Source: CAVSIS01 sp963814875 (lineage in GTDB: Bacteria; Acidobacteriota; Thermoanaerobaculia; Thermoanaerobaculales; Sulfomarinibacteraceae). Taken from it: a stretch of DNA of 64,000 nt. This document shows, piece after piece, positions 9,120 through 17,845 of this stretch (the stretch's first letter is position 1; every line of letters begins with the position of its first letter). The notes below the pieces were generated by a model. It was not told the origin of the DNA and did not search any database. It worked only from the letters and a program-made list of their open reading frames with translations. A program made the translations under genes and the position numbers. The stretch is from assembly GCA_963814875.1 (NCBI GenBank), contig CAWFFJ010000023.1, positions 1 through 64,000 of the forward strand, in the 5' to 3' direction.

Positions 9120-9707
9120 GTCGCACCCCCCCGGCTGCCGCGACCACCGACCGGGCATCCATCGTGGTCGTCATCGCGACGTGACGACACCCGCAGGCGT
9201 GGTGGCCCGCCTCGGATCGCCCGCTCGATCAGCTCCCAAAATCCGCGGATCCAGCATAACCCGCACGCCCCACGACATGACGCAGCGAGACCCGAAGAGT
9301 GCTCACCTCGCACCCTCGGTCATACCACGATCGAGCAGCGGCAATCTGTGCACTTCCCGCCAGATCTCCCGCCGAGAAGGCTCACGTCTGCCGCGCCCCA
9401 TCGCAGGCCCGCGGCCCAGCTCGAATCTAAGAGTCCATCCTCCGTTCTTTTCTCCACCCCTCGGAAAGCCGCGGGCGGCGGCGTGCGCAAGCACGACGTA
9501 TCGCGGCTTTCCGAGGGCGGGCGGGTGGGTCGAATTAGGGTTGGGTGCTCACCACGGACGCCGAACCGGAAGCCGGGCGACCCGCGCAGCGGGTCGGCGG
9601 CTCAACGAGATTCGAGGCCGTGAGCCACGAGGCTCACGGCTACAGATCGAGGAGAGCCGCAGCCCGTGACGCCTCGTCACGGGCGTCTCGGCGCGGTCGA
9701 GATCCAG
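9120..9707. other. 588-base gene-free region with a run of perfect hairpins
   Basis: No credible ORF. Four hairpins are visible. 9459-9473 pairs with 9502-9516 (15 bp, with an inner GTGC-GCAA-GCAC). 9579-9585 pairs with 9589-9595 (GACCCGC/GCGGGTC). 9617-9626 pairs with 9631-9640 (GCCGTGAGCC/GGCTCACGGC). 9663-9670 pairs with 9676-9683 (CCCGTGAC/GTCACGGG). The region lies between the starts of the FGGY kinase and the ends of the SDR gene, so it should hold the kinase promoter; I could not identify one. Confidence 0.6.
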
Positions 9708-10445
9708 CTATCGCGGTAACGGAAGCAGCGCGCCGCCGGAGACCGGCAGGTCGACTCCGGTGAGGTGGCGGCCGGTGGTCTCGTCGGCGAGGAAGAGCAC
9801 CGCCGCCGCGACGTCCTCGGGCTCCGCGATGCGGCGCAGGGGAACGCTGGCCTTGATCTTCTCCTCGCGGCCGTCGACTGCGAGGGCAGGCTCCGCCATC
9901 GGCGTGCGCACCCAGCCCGGCGACACCAGGTTGACGCGGATCTCCGGCGCGAGCTCCTGGCCGAGCGACTGCACCAGGCCCCACAGGGCGGCTTTCGAGC
10001 CGGCGTAGTGGCTGTGGCCCGGCTCGCCGCGCTGTCCGGCGGTGGAGCCGATGTAGATGATCACGCCGCGGGCCATGACGCGTGCCGCCTCGCGCGCCAG
10101 GTAGTAGGCCGAGAAGGTGTTGGTGCGGAACATCTCCTCGAGGGTCGCGGCGTCGAGCGAGCGGATTGCGCCATCGTTCCAGATCCCCGCAGAATGGACC
10201 AGAACGTCCAGTCCGGGAGCGGCGGCAACTGCCGCTATGCACCCGGCTTCGGTGGCGAGGTCGGCCGCGACCGGGACGACCCGGTCTTTGCCGAGCTCTG
10301 CGACAAGGGCAGTAACCGGCCCAGGCTGCGAGCGGTACTGGGCGACGACCCGGTCGCCGCGCGCGGCGAAGGCGCGCGCCGTCGCCAGGCCGATGCCGGA
10401 CGACGCGCCGGTCATCAGGACGGTCCGTGGCGCGCCCACGGTCAC
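9708..10445 (-). CDS. Short-chain dehydrogenase/reductase
   Basis: 245 residues from a GTG at 10443-10445. TGASSGIG at residues 16-23 is the Rossmann cofactor motif; HSAGIWN stands in for NAG, IYIGSTAG holds the catalytic serine, and HYAGSKAALWG gives the YxxxK pair. The C-terminus has the usual SPGWVRTPM and DVAAAVLFLADETTGRHLTGVDLPVSGG. The enzyme is an NAD(P)-dependent oxidoreductase of unknown substrate, FabG-like in overall pattern. The start overlaps the stop of the cyclase gene (GTGA), implying translational coupling and a shared pathway. Confidence 0.92.
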   Translation of the reverse strand: MTVGAPRTVLMTGASSGIGLATARAFAARGDRVVAQYRSQPGPVTALVAELGKDRVVPVAADLATEAGCIAAVAAAPGLDVLVHSAGIWNDGAIRSLDAATLEEMFRTNTFSAYYLAREAARVMARGVIIYIGSTAGQRGEPGHSHYAGSKAALWGLVQSLGQELAPEIRVNLVSPGWVRTPMAEPALAVDGREEKIKASVPLRRIAEPEDVAAAVLFLADETTGRHLTGVDLPVSGGALLPLPR

Positions 10446-11104
10446 TGGCGCCCGCCGCTGCCCGGGGTCACGGGGCGCAGCGCCGCGCGTACCGGGGCGG
10501 CCTCGGCGCCGACCAGGGCCAGCGGCAGGGCGGCGAGGACGTAGAGCCCTGGCTCGACATCGTCGAGGAGCAGGTTCTCCAGCCACACCAGCCCGTGGCG
10601 CGCGAGGGCGCGGTGGGCCGGGTGCGCGGTCGAGTCGAAGGGGTCGACCGACGGCGTGTCGATCCCGACCATCTCGACGCCGCGCCCAGCGAGCCACTCG
10701 ACCAACCCGGGGTCAAGGGCAGCGAAACCGGAGTCGAGGGGAGCGTCGAGCGGGTAGCTGTCAGTACGGAACAGGACGCGGGCGGCGAAGGGCACCCAGC
10801 CGTCTGGCAGGTCGGCGCGGCCGATCGTTGCGGCGCCGGGCGCGGCGCGGACCACCTCAGCCGGACCGATCAGCCGATCGATGGACACCTCATCGAGCCC
10901 GGTCGCGGCCGGGTCGACGTGCCGTGGGGTGTCGAGGTGGGTTCCGACATGGCAGGTGGTGGTGATCGCGGAGTTCGTCCACTGGCCGTCCCGGTGCAGC
11001 TCAAGGGAGAAGCCCCGGTCCCCTGGCCACACCGGCGTCGCGGCCGACAGCGGTCGTGAGATGTCGCGCCACAGCTCGACGGGCGGCTTTCCGAGTTGAC
11101 TCAC
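10442..11104 (-). CDS. Cyclase-family metal-dependent hydrolase (kynurenine formamidase-like)
   Basis: 220 residues. The metal-binding signature HVGTHLDTPRHV lies near residues 52-63, and VGIDTPSVDP with a downstream AHRALARHGLVWLENL matches the cyclase/KynB family. Members hydrolyse N-formylkynurenine or related amides and lactones; without other tryptophan-catabolism genes here, the substrate is uncertain. First gene of a two-gene operon with the SDR. The 158 bases upstream are shared divergently with the HD-GYP gene. Confidence 0.87.
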   Translation of the reverse strand: MSQLGKPPVELWRDISRPLSAATPVWPGDRGFSLELHRDGQWTNSAITTTCHVGTHLDTPRHVDPAATGLDEVSIDRLIGPAEVVRAAPGAATIGRADLPDGWVPFAARVLFRTDSYPLDAPLDSGFAALDPGLVEWLAGRGVEMVGIDTPSVDPFDSTAHPAHRALARHGLVWLENLLLDDVEPGLYVLAALPLALVGAEAAPVRAALRPVTPGSGGRQ

Positions 11105-11262
11105 TGTTCCCTCCCAGCGCGGACTGCCACGCTGCCGGAGGGTAGCAGAGCACGCACCGAGGTGCGAGCAGACCGTCGCCGGTGCTCCCCCGGAGCCGCC
11201 GCGGGAGACCCCGACAGCCCGGATATCGCACCCTGCGCGTATGATAGGGTCGGGTGGTCTTC

Positions 11263-12999
11263 ATGGGATTGATGGCGCGTTTTCGCTCGAGCCTCACGTA
11301 TCCCATCGCGGCGACTCTTGTGCTGGTGACGGTGGTACCCGTGGCGCTCGTCGGGCTCCTGCTCGCCTCGCACAACCGCGAGCACCTGACGACTGTCGAA
11401 AAGCAGTACCTCACCCGCCAGGCGGTCAGCCTCGCGAGCGAGGTCAACCTCTACTTTTCGGGCTACCGGACCCAGCTGCGCGCGACCGTGAGCGCGCTCG
11501 AGGCCGGCTCCGCGCTCGACACCGACGCCGCCGCTCGGTCGCTGCTCGAGTCGCTGGCCAACGGCAACCAGGGCTTCGTCCACCTCCAGATCCTCGACCC
11601 CGAGGGGGAGGGCACCTTCGTCCGCACCCGCCAGGTGCCACAACCGGCCGATGACGCGCTCGCCGCCGTGCTCCAGGAGGCACACTCGGCAGCTCTCGCC
11701 GGGCGCGAGTTCGAAGACCTGCACGTCACGCTCCCGCGACCCGCCTCGCCCATGGCGGTGCTCGGATACCCTCTGCGATCAAGCACCGGGCACCTTTGGG
11801 GCACTCTCGAGGCGGCGATCGACTTCACCTCGTTGCAGCAGCGGCTGCTCGACAACACCTATGCCGGCCTGCTCGTCAGCATCATCGACAGCGACGGCGT
11901 GGTGGTCGTATCGTCGCGACCTGACCTCGTCGGTCGCAGCCTCGACGAGTCGCCGCTGGTGCGGGACTTCCGTTTCAAACCCTTGCGCATTACCCGGATC
12001 TACCCCCACCCGGTCGACCTCACGGCAGGCACGGTGCTGGGCTCGCTGGCGCCGGTAGAGTGGCCTAACTGGGGCGTCGTGGTCGAGCGGCCGATCGCGG
12101 AGGCGTTCGCCACGGTGCGCTCGATGCAGTTGCGAACCCTGCTGGTCACGGCGATCGCAGCGCTCGTCGCCCTCGCGGTCGGGTTTCTCATGAGCCGCCG
12201 GCTCACCCGCCCCATCCAGAATCTCGCCGGGGTCACGTCGGAGATTGCCGAGGGCAATCTGACGGTTCGCGCCAACGTCTCAGGCCACGACGAGATCGCC
12301 CGACTTGGCGGCAACTTCAACAACATGGCGGGCAGCATCGAGACGCTGGTGCGTCGGCTCAAGCAGGCGCTCCGTCACAACCAGGAGCTCTTCCTCGACA
12401 CCATCCGCACCCTTGCCGCCGCGATTGACGCCAAAGACCCCTACACTCGCGGCCACTCCGAGCGGGTGAGCTCGTACTCGATGGCCGTCTCGCGCCATCT
12501 CGGACTCGGCCCCGAGGAGGTCTTCCGGATCAGGATTGCCGCCATTCTGCACGATGTCGGCAAGCTGGGCGTCCGCGACGGTATCCTCAACAAGCCGGCG
12601 GGCCTCACCGACGAGGAGTATGCGATCATGCGGCGGCACGTCGAGATCGGCGCCCAGATCATGACGCCGATTCGCCGTTTGAAGGACATCATCCCAGGCA
12701 TTCGCAACCACCACGAGACGTGGGATGGAAGCGGCTATCCGGACGGTCTCAAGGGAGAAGAGATCCCTCTCGTCGCCCGGATCATCGGAGTCGCAGACAC
12801 ATTCGACGCCATGACAACGACTCGGCCCTATCAGGAAGCCAAGAGCTTCGAGTTCGTCGTGGCTCAGATGCGAGCCATGTCCGGTACACGTTTCGACCCG
12901 ATGGTGATCGACGCAATGATGGCGGCCGTTGCCGCTGGAGACATCTCGCCACCGTCCGAGGATGCCGGCGACGTGGCACTGGTCGAGGAGGTCCAATGA
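11263..12999 (+). CDS. Membrane HD-GYP phosphodiesterase with extracytoplasmic sensor and HAMP
   Basis: About 578 residues. TM1 is near residues 12-35, followed by a periplasmic dCache-like region of about 230 residues. TM2 is LLVTAIAALVALAVGFLM, then HAMP (SRRLTRPIQNLAGVTSEIAEGNLTVRA) and a C-terminal HD-GYP domain. The latter shows HSERV, AAILHDVGKLG and the GYP-loop motif ETWDGSGYPDGLKG, so it should degrade cyclic di-GMP. A GTG three codons upstream is also possible. A TATGAT sequence at 11240 is a candidate -10. The gene overlaps the TPR lipoprotein gene by ATGA and leads a long co-directional block. Confidence 0.93.
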   Translation: MGLMARFRSSLTYPIAATLVLVTVVPVALVGLLLASHNREHLTTVEKQYLTRQAVSLASEVNLYFSGYRTQLRATVSALEAGSALDTDAAARSLLESLANGNQGFVHLQILDPEGEGTFVRTRQVPQPADDALAAVLQEAHSAALAGREFEDLHVTLPRPASPMAVLGYPLRSSTGHLWGTLEAAIDFTSLQQRLLDNTYAGLLVSIIDSDGVVVVSSRPDLVGRSLDESPLVRDFRFKPLRITRIYPHPVDLTAGTVLGSLAPVEWPNWGVVVERPIAEAFATVRSMQLRTLLVTAIAALVALAVGFLMSRRLTRPIQNLAGVTSEIAEGNLTVRANVSGHDEIARLGGNFNNMAGSIETLVRRLKQALRHNQELFLDTIRTLAAAIDAKDPYTRGHSERVSSYSMAVSRHLGLGPEEVFRIRIAAILHDVGKLGVRDGILNKPAGLTDEEYAIMRRHVEIGAQIMTPIRRLKDIIPGIRNHHETWDGSGYPDGLKGEEIPLVARIIGVADTFDAMTTTRPYQEAKSFEFVVAQMRAMSGTRFDPMVIDAMMAAVAAGDISPPSEDAGDVALVEEVQ

Positions 13000-13775
13000 G
13001 ACGGTTCTTCGCCGCAGTTGCGATGCTCGGCGCCTTGGCGTGTTCCAGCTCGAGTCCCCAGTCTTCCTCGGCGTCGGGCAGGCCTGCTACCGATCAGCCC
13101 AGCAATCCCCTGTACGCGTTCACTCTCCAGCGACAGGGATCGGTGCTGCTCCAGCAAGGCCGCTATGAGGACGCTCTCAAGCGCTTCCAGGAGGCCGATG
13201 CACACTCCCCCGGCAACGCCACCGTGCACAACATGATCGGGCTGTGCTACCTCAACATGGAGAAGTACGACGAGGCCCTCAAGGCGTTCGACAGAGCGCT
13301 CGACCTCATCCCGTCCTTCACCGACGCGCGCAACAACCGGGGAGCGACCTACCTCGCCCTGAAGCAGTATCAGCTCGCGGAGGTCGACTTCGTTGCGGTT
13401 CTCGCCGACACCACCTACCCCCATCGTTGGGAGGTCTACTACAACCTCGGGATGGCCTATCTCCAGCGACGCCAGACCGGAGCGGCGGAGGAGAACTTCC
13501 GCCGCGCAGCGTTCGCCCCGACACCCGTTTTCGAGGCCTACCTCCGGCTCGCCGACATCGTGCAGCAGCGCGGTGAGATCTCCGGCGCCGTCGACCTCCT
13601 CGAGGAGGCCAAGCTCAAGTTCCCGGACCGGATCGAGGCCTCCCTGGCGCTCGGGCGCCTCCTGATGCGCGTCGGTCGCGTTGAAGAGGCCCGTACGCAG
13701 CTTGAGCATGTGATCGACTCCGATCCCGGGTCGACCTTCGCGGACGAGGCCCGCCAGCTTCTCGAAGGGCATTGA
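12996..13775 (+). CDS. TPR-repeat lipoprotein
   Basis: 259 residues from the ATG overlapping the HD-GYP stop. A lipoprotein signal peptide ends in the lipobox LGALAC, with Cys near residue 16. A serine-rich linker is followed by about six TPR units (LQQGRYEDALKRFQEADAHSPGN, LNMEKYDEALKAFDRALDLIPSF and so on). TPR lipoproteins of this kind resemble PilW/PilF or NlpI scaffold proteins; the partner is not known. Translational coupling to the HD-GYP sensor and the following Roadblock protein suggests one signalling or polarity module (inference). Confidence 0.88.
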   Translation: MRRFFAAVAMLGALACSSSSPQSSSASGRPATDQPSNPLYAFTLQRQGSVLLQQGRYEDALKRFQEADAHSPGNATVHNMIGLCYLNMEKYDEALKAFDRALDLIPSFTDARNNRGATYLALKQYQLAEVDFVAVLADTTYPHRWEVYYNLGMAYLQRRQTGAAEENFRRAAFAPTPVFEAYLRLADIVQQRGEISGAVDLLEEAKLKFPDRIEASLALGRLLMRVGRVEEARTQLEHVIDSDPGSTFADEARQLLEGH

Positions 13776-14137
13776 TGCCGTTCAACTACCTGCTGACCAA
13801 CTTACTGGTCGACGTCCAGAGCGCGGTCGGCGCGATCTTCGTCGACGACGAAGGCGAAGCGATCGACTGGGTCACCCGCCACAACGATCCCTACGATCTC
13901 AAGGTCGAGGGCGCGTATCACAGTATCTTCAAACGACACCTCGAGCGCCTCGCCGAAGCCATCTCCGCCGGTCCGATCGACGACTACGTCATCGCCAGCG
14001 ATCGCCTGGTGTCGTTGACGGCCGCCCTCCCGGACGGATACTATCTAGTGCTCGTCTCGGACCGCTACGGCTCCCAGGCACAGGCGATGTACTTCCTCAA
14101 GCGCACTGCGGAGGTGATCGCCCGCGAGATCGCCTGA
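13775..14137 (+). CDS. Roadblock/LC7 domain protein (MglB-like)
   Basis: 120 residues, single Roadblock/LC7 domain. MPFNYLLTNLLVDVQSAVGAIFVDDEGEAIDWVT has the characteristic strand-turn with an acidic residue, and the C-terminal helix is AMYFLKRTAEVIAREIA. Such proteins act as regulators or scaffolds of small Ras-like GTPases such as MglA; no mglA is in the window. Start chosen as ATG at 13775, overlapping the TPR stop (TGATG). It precedes ftsY, another GTPase, by 24 bases. Confidence 0.82.
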   Translation: MPFNYLLTNLLVDVQSAVGAIFVDDEGEAIDWVTRHNDPYDLKVEGAYHSIFKRHLERLAEAISAGPIDDYVIASDRLVSLTAALPDGYYLVLVSDRYGSQAQAMYFLKRTAEVIAREIA

Positions 14138-14161
14138 CCGGCGCGGCCGCAGGAGGGGGCG

Positions 14162-15094
14162 ATGGCACGGTCCTTCCTCGACAAGCTGAAGCGCGGACTG
14201 CTCATGACCCACACCGAGTTCCTCGAGCGGGTGGGTGAGACCTTTCGACGCACCGGCCCGGTGGCGCCCGAGCACCTCGACCGGCTCGAGGAGGCGCTGA
14301 TTGCTGCCGACGCCGGGGTCGATCTCTCGCTGCGGCTCACCAACGAGCTCCGCAGTCGGGTCAAGGCGGGCGAGCTCACCGACTCGTCCGAGCTGCGGCC
14401 GGCGCTGCAGGAACGCTTGCTCGCGCTCATGGAGCGGGCGGAACGAGCCCATCCGCCGACGACCCCCGCAGCGCGCCCGAAGGTCACGCTGGTCGTCGGG
14501 GTCAACGGGACCGGCAAGACCACCACTGTGGCCAAGCTCGCGAAGCGATCGCGCGAGGCCGGCTCCGGGGTCGTGCTCGCCGCCGCGGACACCTTCCGCG
14601 CAGCGGCCGTCGAGCAGCTCTCGGTGTGGGCGGGGCGGGTCGATGTTCCGGTGGTGAGCCAAGCAGAGGGTGCGGACCCGGCCGCCGTGGTCTTCGACGC
14701 GATCGCGTTCGCCCGGGCACGCGGGCTCGACGAGGTCTTCGTCGACACTGCCGGTCGTCTGCACACCCGCGCCAATCTGATGAAGGAACTCGAAAAGGTG
14801 CATCGGGTCGCGGCCCGCGAGGTCGACGGCGCGCCCCACGAGGTGCTGCTCGTGCTCGATGCTACGACCGGCTCGAACGGCATCGAGCAGGCGCAGCGCT
14901 TCGGCGCCACTGCGGGTGTCACCGGGGTCGTGCTGACCAAGCTCGACGGCACCGCCAAGGGCGGTGTGATCCTCGCCATCGCCGACACCCTGAACCTGCC
15001 GGTGCGCTGGGTCGGGGTCGGCGAAACGGTCGACGACCTGCTCCCGTTCAACGCAGGTGAGTTCGTCGATGCGCTCCTGGAGACGGGCTCGTGA
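14162..15094 (+). CDS. ftsY: Signal recognition particle receptor FtsY
   Basis: 310 residues, the short form without the long acidic A domain. It has a four-helix N domain, then the G domain with GVNGTGKTTT (G1), AADTFRAAAVEQL, DTAGRLHT (G3), TKLDGTAKGG (G4) and GVGETVDDLLPF near the C-terminus. It docks ribosome-SRP complexes at the inner membrane by GTP-dependent pairing with Ffh. The start ATG at 14162 follows AGGAGGGGGCG. The gene continues the HD-GYP block and is followed at 12 bases by ribD. Confidence 0.97.
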   Translation: MARSFLDKLKRGLLMTHTEFLERVGETFRRTGPVAPEHLDRLEEALIAADAGVDLSLRLTNELRSRVKAGELTDSSELRPALQERLLALMERAERAHPPTTPAARPKVTLVVGVNGTGKTTTVAKLAKRSREAGSGVVLAAADTFRAAAVEQLSVWAGRVDVPVVSQAEGADPAAVVFDAIAFARARGLDEVFVDTAGRLHTRANLMKELEKVHRVAAREVDGAPHEVLLVLDATTGSNGIEQAQRFGATAGVTGVVLTKLDGTAKGGVILAIADTLNLPVRWVGVGETVDDLLPFNAGEFVDALLETGS

Positions 15095-15106
15095 CCCGAC
15101 ACGCCG

Positions 15107-16237
15107 ATGACGCATGAGGACGATGCGCGCTTCATGGCGCGCGCCCTCGAGCTGGCCGAGCAGGGCCGGTACGGGGCCTCGCCCAACCCGATGGTCGGGG
15201 CGGTCGTCGTCGATAGAGCGGGCACCCTCGCCGGGGAAGGCTGGCACCGCGCCTGGGGGCGCGAGCACGCCGAGACGCAGGCGCTCGCCGACACCGCGGA
15301 CCGCGCTCGGGGAGGCACGCTCTACGTCACCCTGGAGCCCTGCACCCACCATGGTCACACCCCGCCGTGCGCCGACGCTGTGATCGCCGCCGGGATCAGC
15401 CGGATCGTCATCGCCACCCGGGATCCCAACCCGGCCGCCGGCGGCGGCGTTGAACGGCTTCGTGCAGCCGGCCTCGAGGTCGAGGTCGGCCTCCTCGGCG
15501 ACCGCGCCGACCGCCTCAACCGGCGCTTCCGGCGCTGGGCCGTCGATCGCCGTCCCTGGGTCACGCTCAAAGCGGCGGTGTCGCTGGACGGCCGCATCGC
15601 GACTCACACCGGTCGCTCCCAGTGGATCACCGCCGAGCCGGCGCGACGGCGCTCGCTCGAGCTGCGCGAAGAGCACGACGCCATTCTGGTCGGCGTCGGC
15701 ACCGTTCTCGCCGACGACCCGCGCCTGACCCGCCGCCTCGGGCTCAACCCGGTCGAGCGCTTCCTCAGGGTGGTGCTCGACTCGCACCTGAGGACTCCCG
15801 TGACCGCCCGGGTCGTGGCTGAGAACCCCTCGTCCACCGTGCTCGCGCACACGGCGGGCGCGCCGTCGCCGCGTCGACTGGCGCTCGCAGAGAGCGGAGT
15901 GCGTCTGCTGGAGGTGGCAGCCGACGACGACGGCCGGGTCGACCTGCCCGCGGTGCTCGCAGCCCTCGCCGCCGAGCCCGCCGCCGCGGTCCTCGTCGAA
16001 GGCGGGAGCGAGGTCGCTGGCTCGTTCGTCGATGCCGGGCTGGTCGACGAGGTGGTCCTGATGATGGCGCCGATCCTGATCGGAGGCCGCGCCGCACCCG
16101 CCGCGGTCGGAGGGCGCGGGGTCGCCGAGCTCGCCGACGCCGCGCGCCTCTCGATCGAGCGCGTCACTCGCCGCGGCGACGACCTCGAGCTGGTCGCCGT
16201 CCGTCCGGAGGAGGTCGATGTTCACCGGGCTGGTTGA
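15107..16237 (+). CDS. ribD: Bifunctional riboflavin biosynthesis deaminase/reductase RibD
   Basis: 376 residues. The N-terminal deaminase has the zinc site HAETQAL and EPCTHHGHTPPCADAVI. The C-terminal reductase starts near WVTLKAAVSLDGRIATHTGRSQWIT and ends with VLVEGGSEVAGSFVDAGLVDEV. It converts the pyrimidine product of GTP cyclohydrolase II through deamination and side-chain reduction in riboflavin synthesis. It overlaps ribE by 20 bases. No FMN riboswitch is expected inside this tight operon and none was seen. Confidence 0.96.
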   Translation: MTHEDDARFMARALELAEQGRYGASPNPMVGAVVVDRAGTLAGEGWHRAWGREHAETQALADTADRARGGTLYVTLEPCTHHGHTPPCADAVIAAGISRIVIATRDPNPAAGGGVERLRAAGLEVEVGLLGDRADRLNRRFRRWAVDRRPWVTLKAAVSLDGRIATHTGRSQWITAEPARRRSLELREEHDAILVGVGTVLADDPRLTRRLGLNPVERFLRVVLDSHLRTPVTARVVAENPSSTVLAHTAGAPSPRRLALAESGVRLLEVAADDDGRVDLPAVLAALAAEPAAAVLVEGGSEVAGSFVDAGLVDEVVLMMAPILIGGRAAPAAVGGRGVAELADAARLSIERVTRRGDDLELVAVRPEEVDVHRAG

Positions 16238-16850
16238 AACCGTCGGCACGGTTCGCAGCGTCGGGCGGGGCTCGGCGGGGAGCCGCCTCGAGATCGCTGC
16301 CACATGGCTCGACGGCGAAGTACCGCAGCACGGCGACAGCGTAGCGGTCGACGGCGCGTGCCTGACCGTCCTCGACCCGGACGCAGCCGGCTTCGTCGCC
16401 GATCTCTCACCCGAGACCCTTGCACGGACGCTGCTCGGCGGCCTTCGTCCCGGCACGCGGGTCAACCTGGAGCGCGCCCTACGTCTCGGCGACCGTCTCG
16501 GCGGCCACCTGGTGCAGGGCCACGTCGACGCACTCGTTCGCGTGCTCGCGATCCGCGACGAGGGCGGCTCCGCCCGCTGGCGCTTCGAGCTGCCGGCTGC
16601 GCACGCGGCCGAGATCGCCGAGAAGGGCAGCGTCGCCGTGCACGGGGTGTCGCTCACCGTCGCGAGCATCGGGCCGGCCTGGTTCGAGGTCGCGCTGATC
16701 CCTGAGACCCTGCGCGCCACGACCCTCGCCGACCTCCACGTCGGCGCGCGCGTCCACCTCGAGACCGACGTGCTCGCCAAGTACGTCGCGCGGCGCCTCG
16801 GCGGCGGTGCGGGCGGTGCCATCGAACGGATGTTCGGCGGGGGGGCGTGA
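16218..16850 (+). CDS. ribE: Riboflavin synthase, alpha subunit
   Basis: 210 residues beginning MFTGLVETVGTV, the classic N-terminus. Two lumazine-binding barrels follow, with GDSVAVDGACLTV in the first and GSVAVHGVSLTV in the second, plus GHLVQGHVD between them. It dismutates 6,7-dimethyl-8-ribityllumazine to riboflavin. The usual ribBA and ribH neighbours are not present; the operon instead continues into an unknown gene and lipM. Confidence 0.96.
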   Translation: MFTGLVETVGTVRSVGRGSAGSRLEIAATWLDGEVPQHGDSVAVDGACLTVLDPDAAGFVADLSPETLARTLLGGLRPGTRVNLERALRLGDRLGGHLVQGHVDALVRVLAIRDEGGSARWRFELPAAHAAEIAEKGSVAVHGVSLTVASIGPAWFEVALIPETLRATTLADLHVGARVHLETDVLAKYVARRLGGGAGGAIERMFGGGA

Positions 16851-16851
16851 C

Positions 16852-17841
16852 ATGCGCCGCATCGAGCCGGCCTACCCCGATCTCTTCCCCATCACCCATG
16901 CGGTTCGGCCCGGCTACCTTCCGGGTCCGAAGGTCACCCTCGACCCGATTCGGATGGGCGTGGTCTGGGAGGACGCCCCTCGGCGCGTACTGCCCGGACA
17001 GGAGTCGGTCCCGCGGCATCCGGTGCGGGCGATCGCATTCGCCCGCGTCCTCAGCCAACGCCCACACCTGGTGCCGCTGCTGGTCGAGCGCGGCAGCGCG
17101 GTGCTGGTGGTGCTCGACGACGCGAACCTCACACCGGAGGACGTCGGCCTCGCCGACCTCGCCACGGACGCCCCGGTGACCGCGCTGCTGCCGGTCCTGC
17201 CGGCCCCCCTTTCAGACAACCTCAACCTCCCGGAGGCGTGGCACTCGTGGCGCTGGGGGGCGATCCTCGGCCTGTTCCCGTTCCCCGGCGCCGAGCCGGA
17301 GGTCGAACGGCGCATCGAGCTTCTCGAGCGATCCGGGGCGACCTTCGCGGTCGCCGCCCCGCTGCTGTTGACACCCAAGGACCGCCACCGGATTCTCGAC
17401 GGCTGTGACGGGACCGGTCTCGAGGATCGGCTCGAGAACGCCCTCTTCCACGCCGACGTGAGCCGCGGCCTGCTCGCACTCGAACGCCGGGCCGGAGTGA
17501 CCCTGCGGCGGCTGGGCATGGAACCGGTCATCTCTTGCCTGGTTTCGCAGCTCGACAACGGCAGGGCCGCCCGGATGTCGGCTCTGCTGCGGCTGTGGGC
17601 GCGCCGCCTCGACCAGTCCCACGAAGAGAGCTCCTTCGGGTGGCGCCTGCGCAGAGCGGCGGCCGCGCTCGAGCGGCTCCGTCAAGACCCCGAGACCCTG
17701 GCCGCGGAGGACAACCTGCGGGTCGTGCCCGGCTTCGACCCCTGGGTCGAGAGCTTCACCCGGGCGCTGTGGAACGGCGGGGAACCGGTCGAGTCGGCGT
17801 GGCAGCTGTGGTCCGGCGCGGCCGACCAGCCCGGCGGCTGA
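16852..17841 (+). CDS. Conserved-looking protein of unknown function between ribE and lipM
   Basis: 329 residues from the ATG one base after the ribE stop. I do not recognise the family. It has no signal peptide, no clear membrane segment and no cysteine motif. Visible features are an N-terminal GPKVTLDPIRMGVVWEDAP segment, alternating hydrophobic strands (SAVLVVLDDANL, TALLPVLPAPL) and a leucine/arginine-rich helical C-terminal half. Codon use matches its neighbours and it is tightly embedded in the operon, so it is very likely expressed. It may relate to cofactor metabolism by context only. Confidence 0.75.
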   Translation: MRRIEPAYPDLFPITHAVRPGYLPGPKVTLDPIRMGVVWEDAPRRVLPGQESVPRHPVRAIAFARVLSQRPHLVPLLVERGSAVLVVLDDANLTPEDVGLADLATDAPVTALLPVLPAPLSDNLNLPEAWHSWRWGAILGLFPFPGAEPEVERRIELLERSGATFAVAAPLLLTPKDRHRILDGCDGTGLEDRLENALFHADVSRGLLALERRAGVTLRRLGMEPVISCLVSQLDNGRAARMSALLRLWARRLDQSHEESSFGWRLRRAAAALERLRQDPETLAAEDNLRVVPGFDPWVESFTRALWNGGEPVESAWQLWSGAADQPGG

Positions 17842-17845
17842 GACG

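Noticed and set aside
14045..16822. Over 900-codon minus-strand open frame across ftsY, ribD and ribE
   Set aside because: Antisense shadow of three well-supported genes; no ribosome-binding site or recognisable domain.
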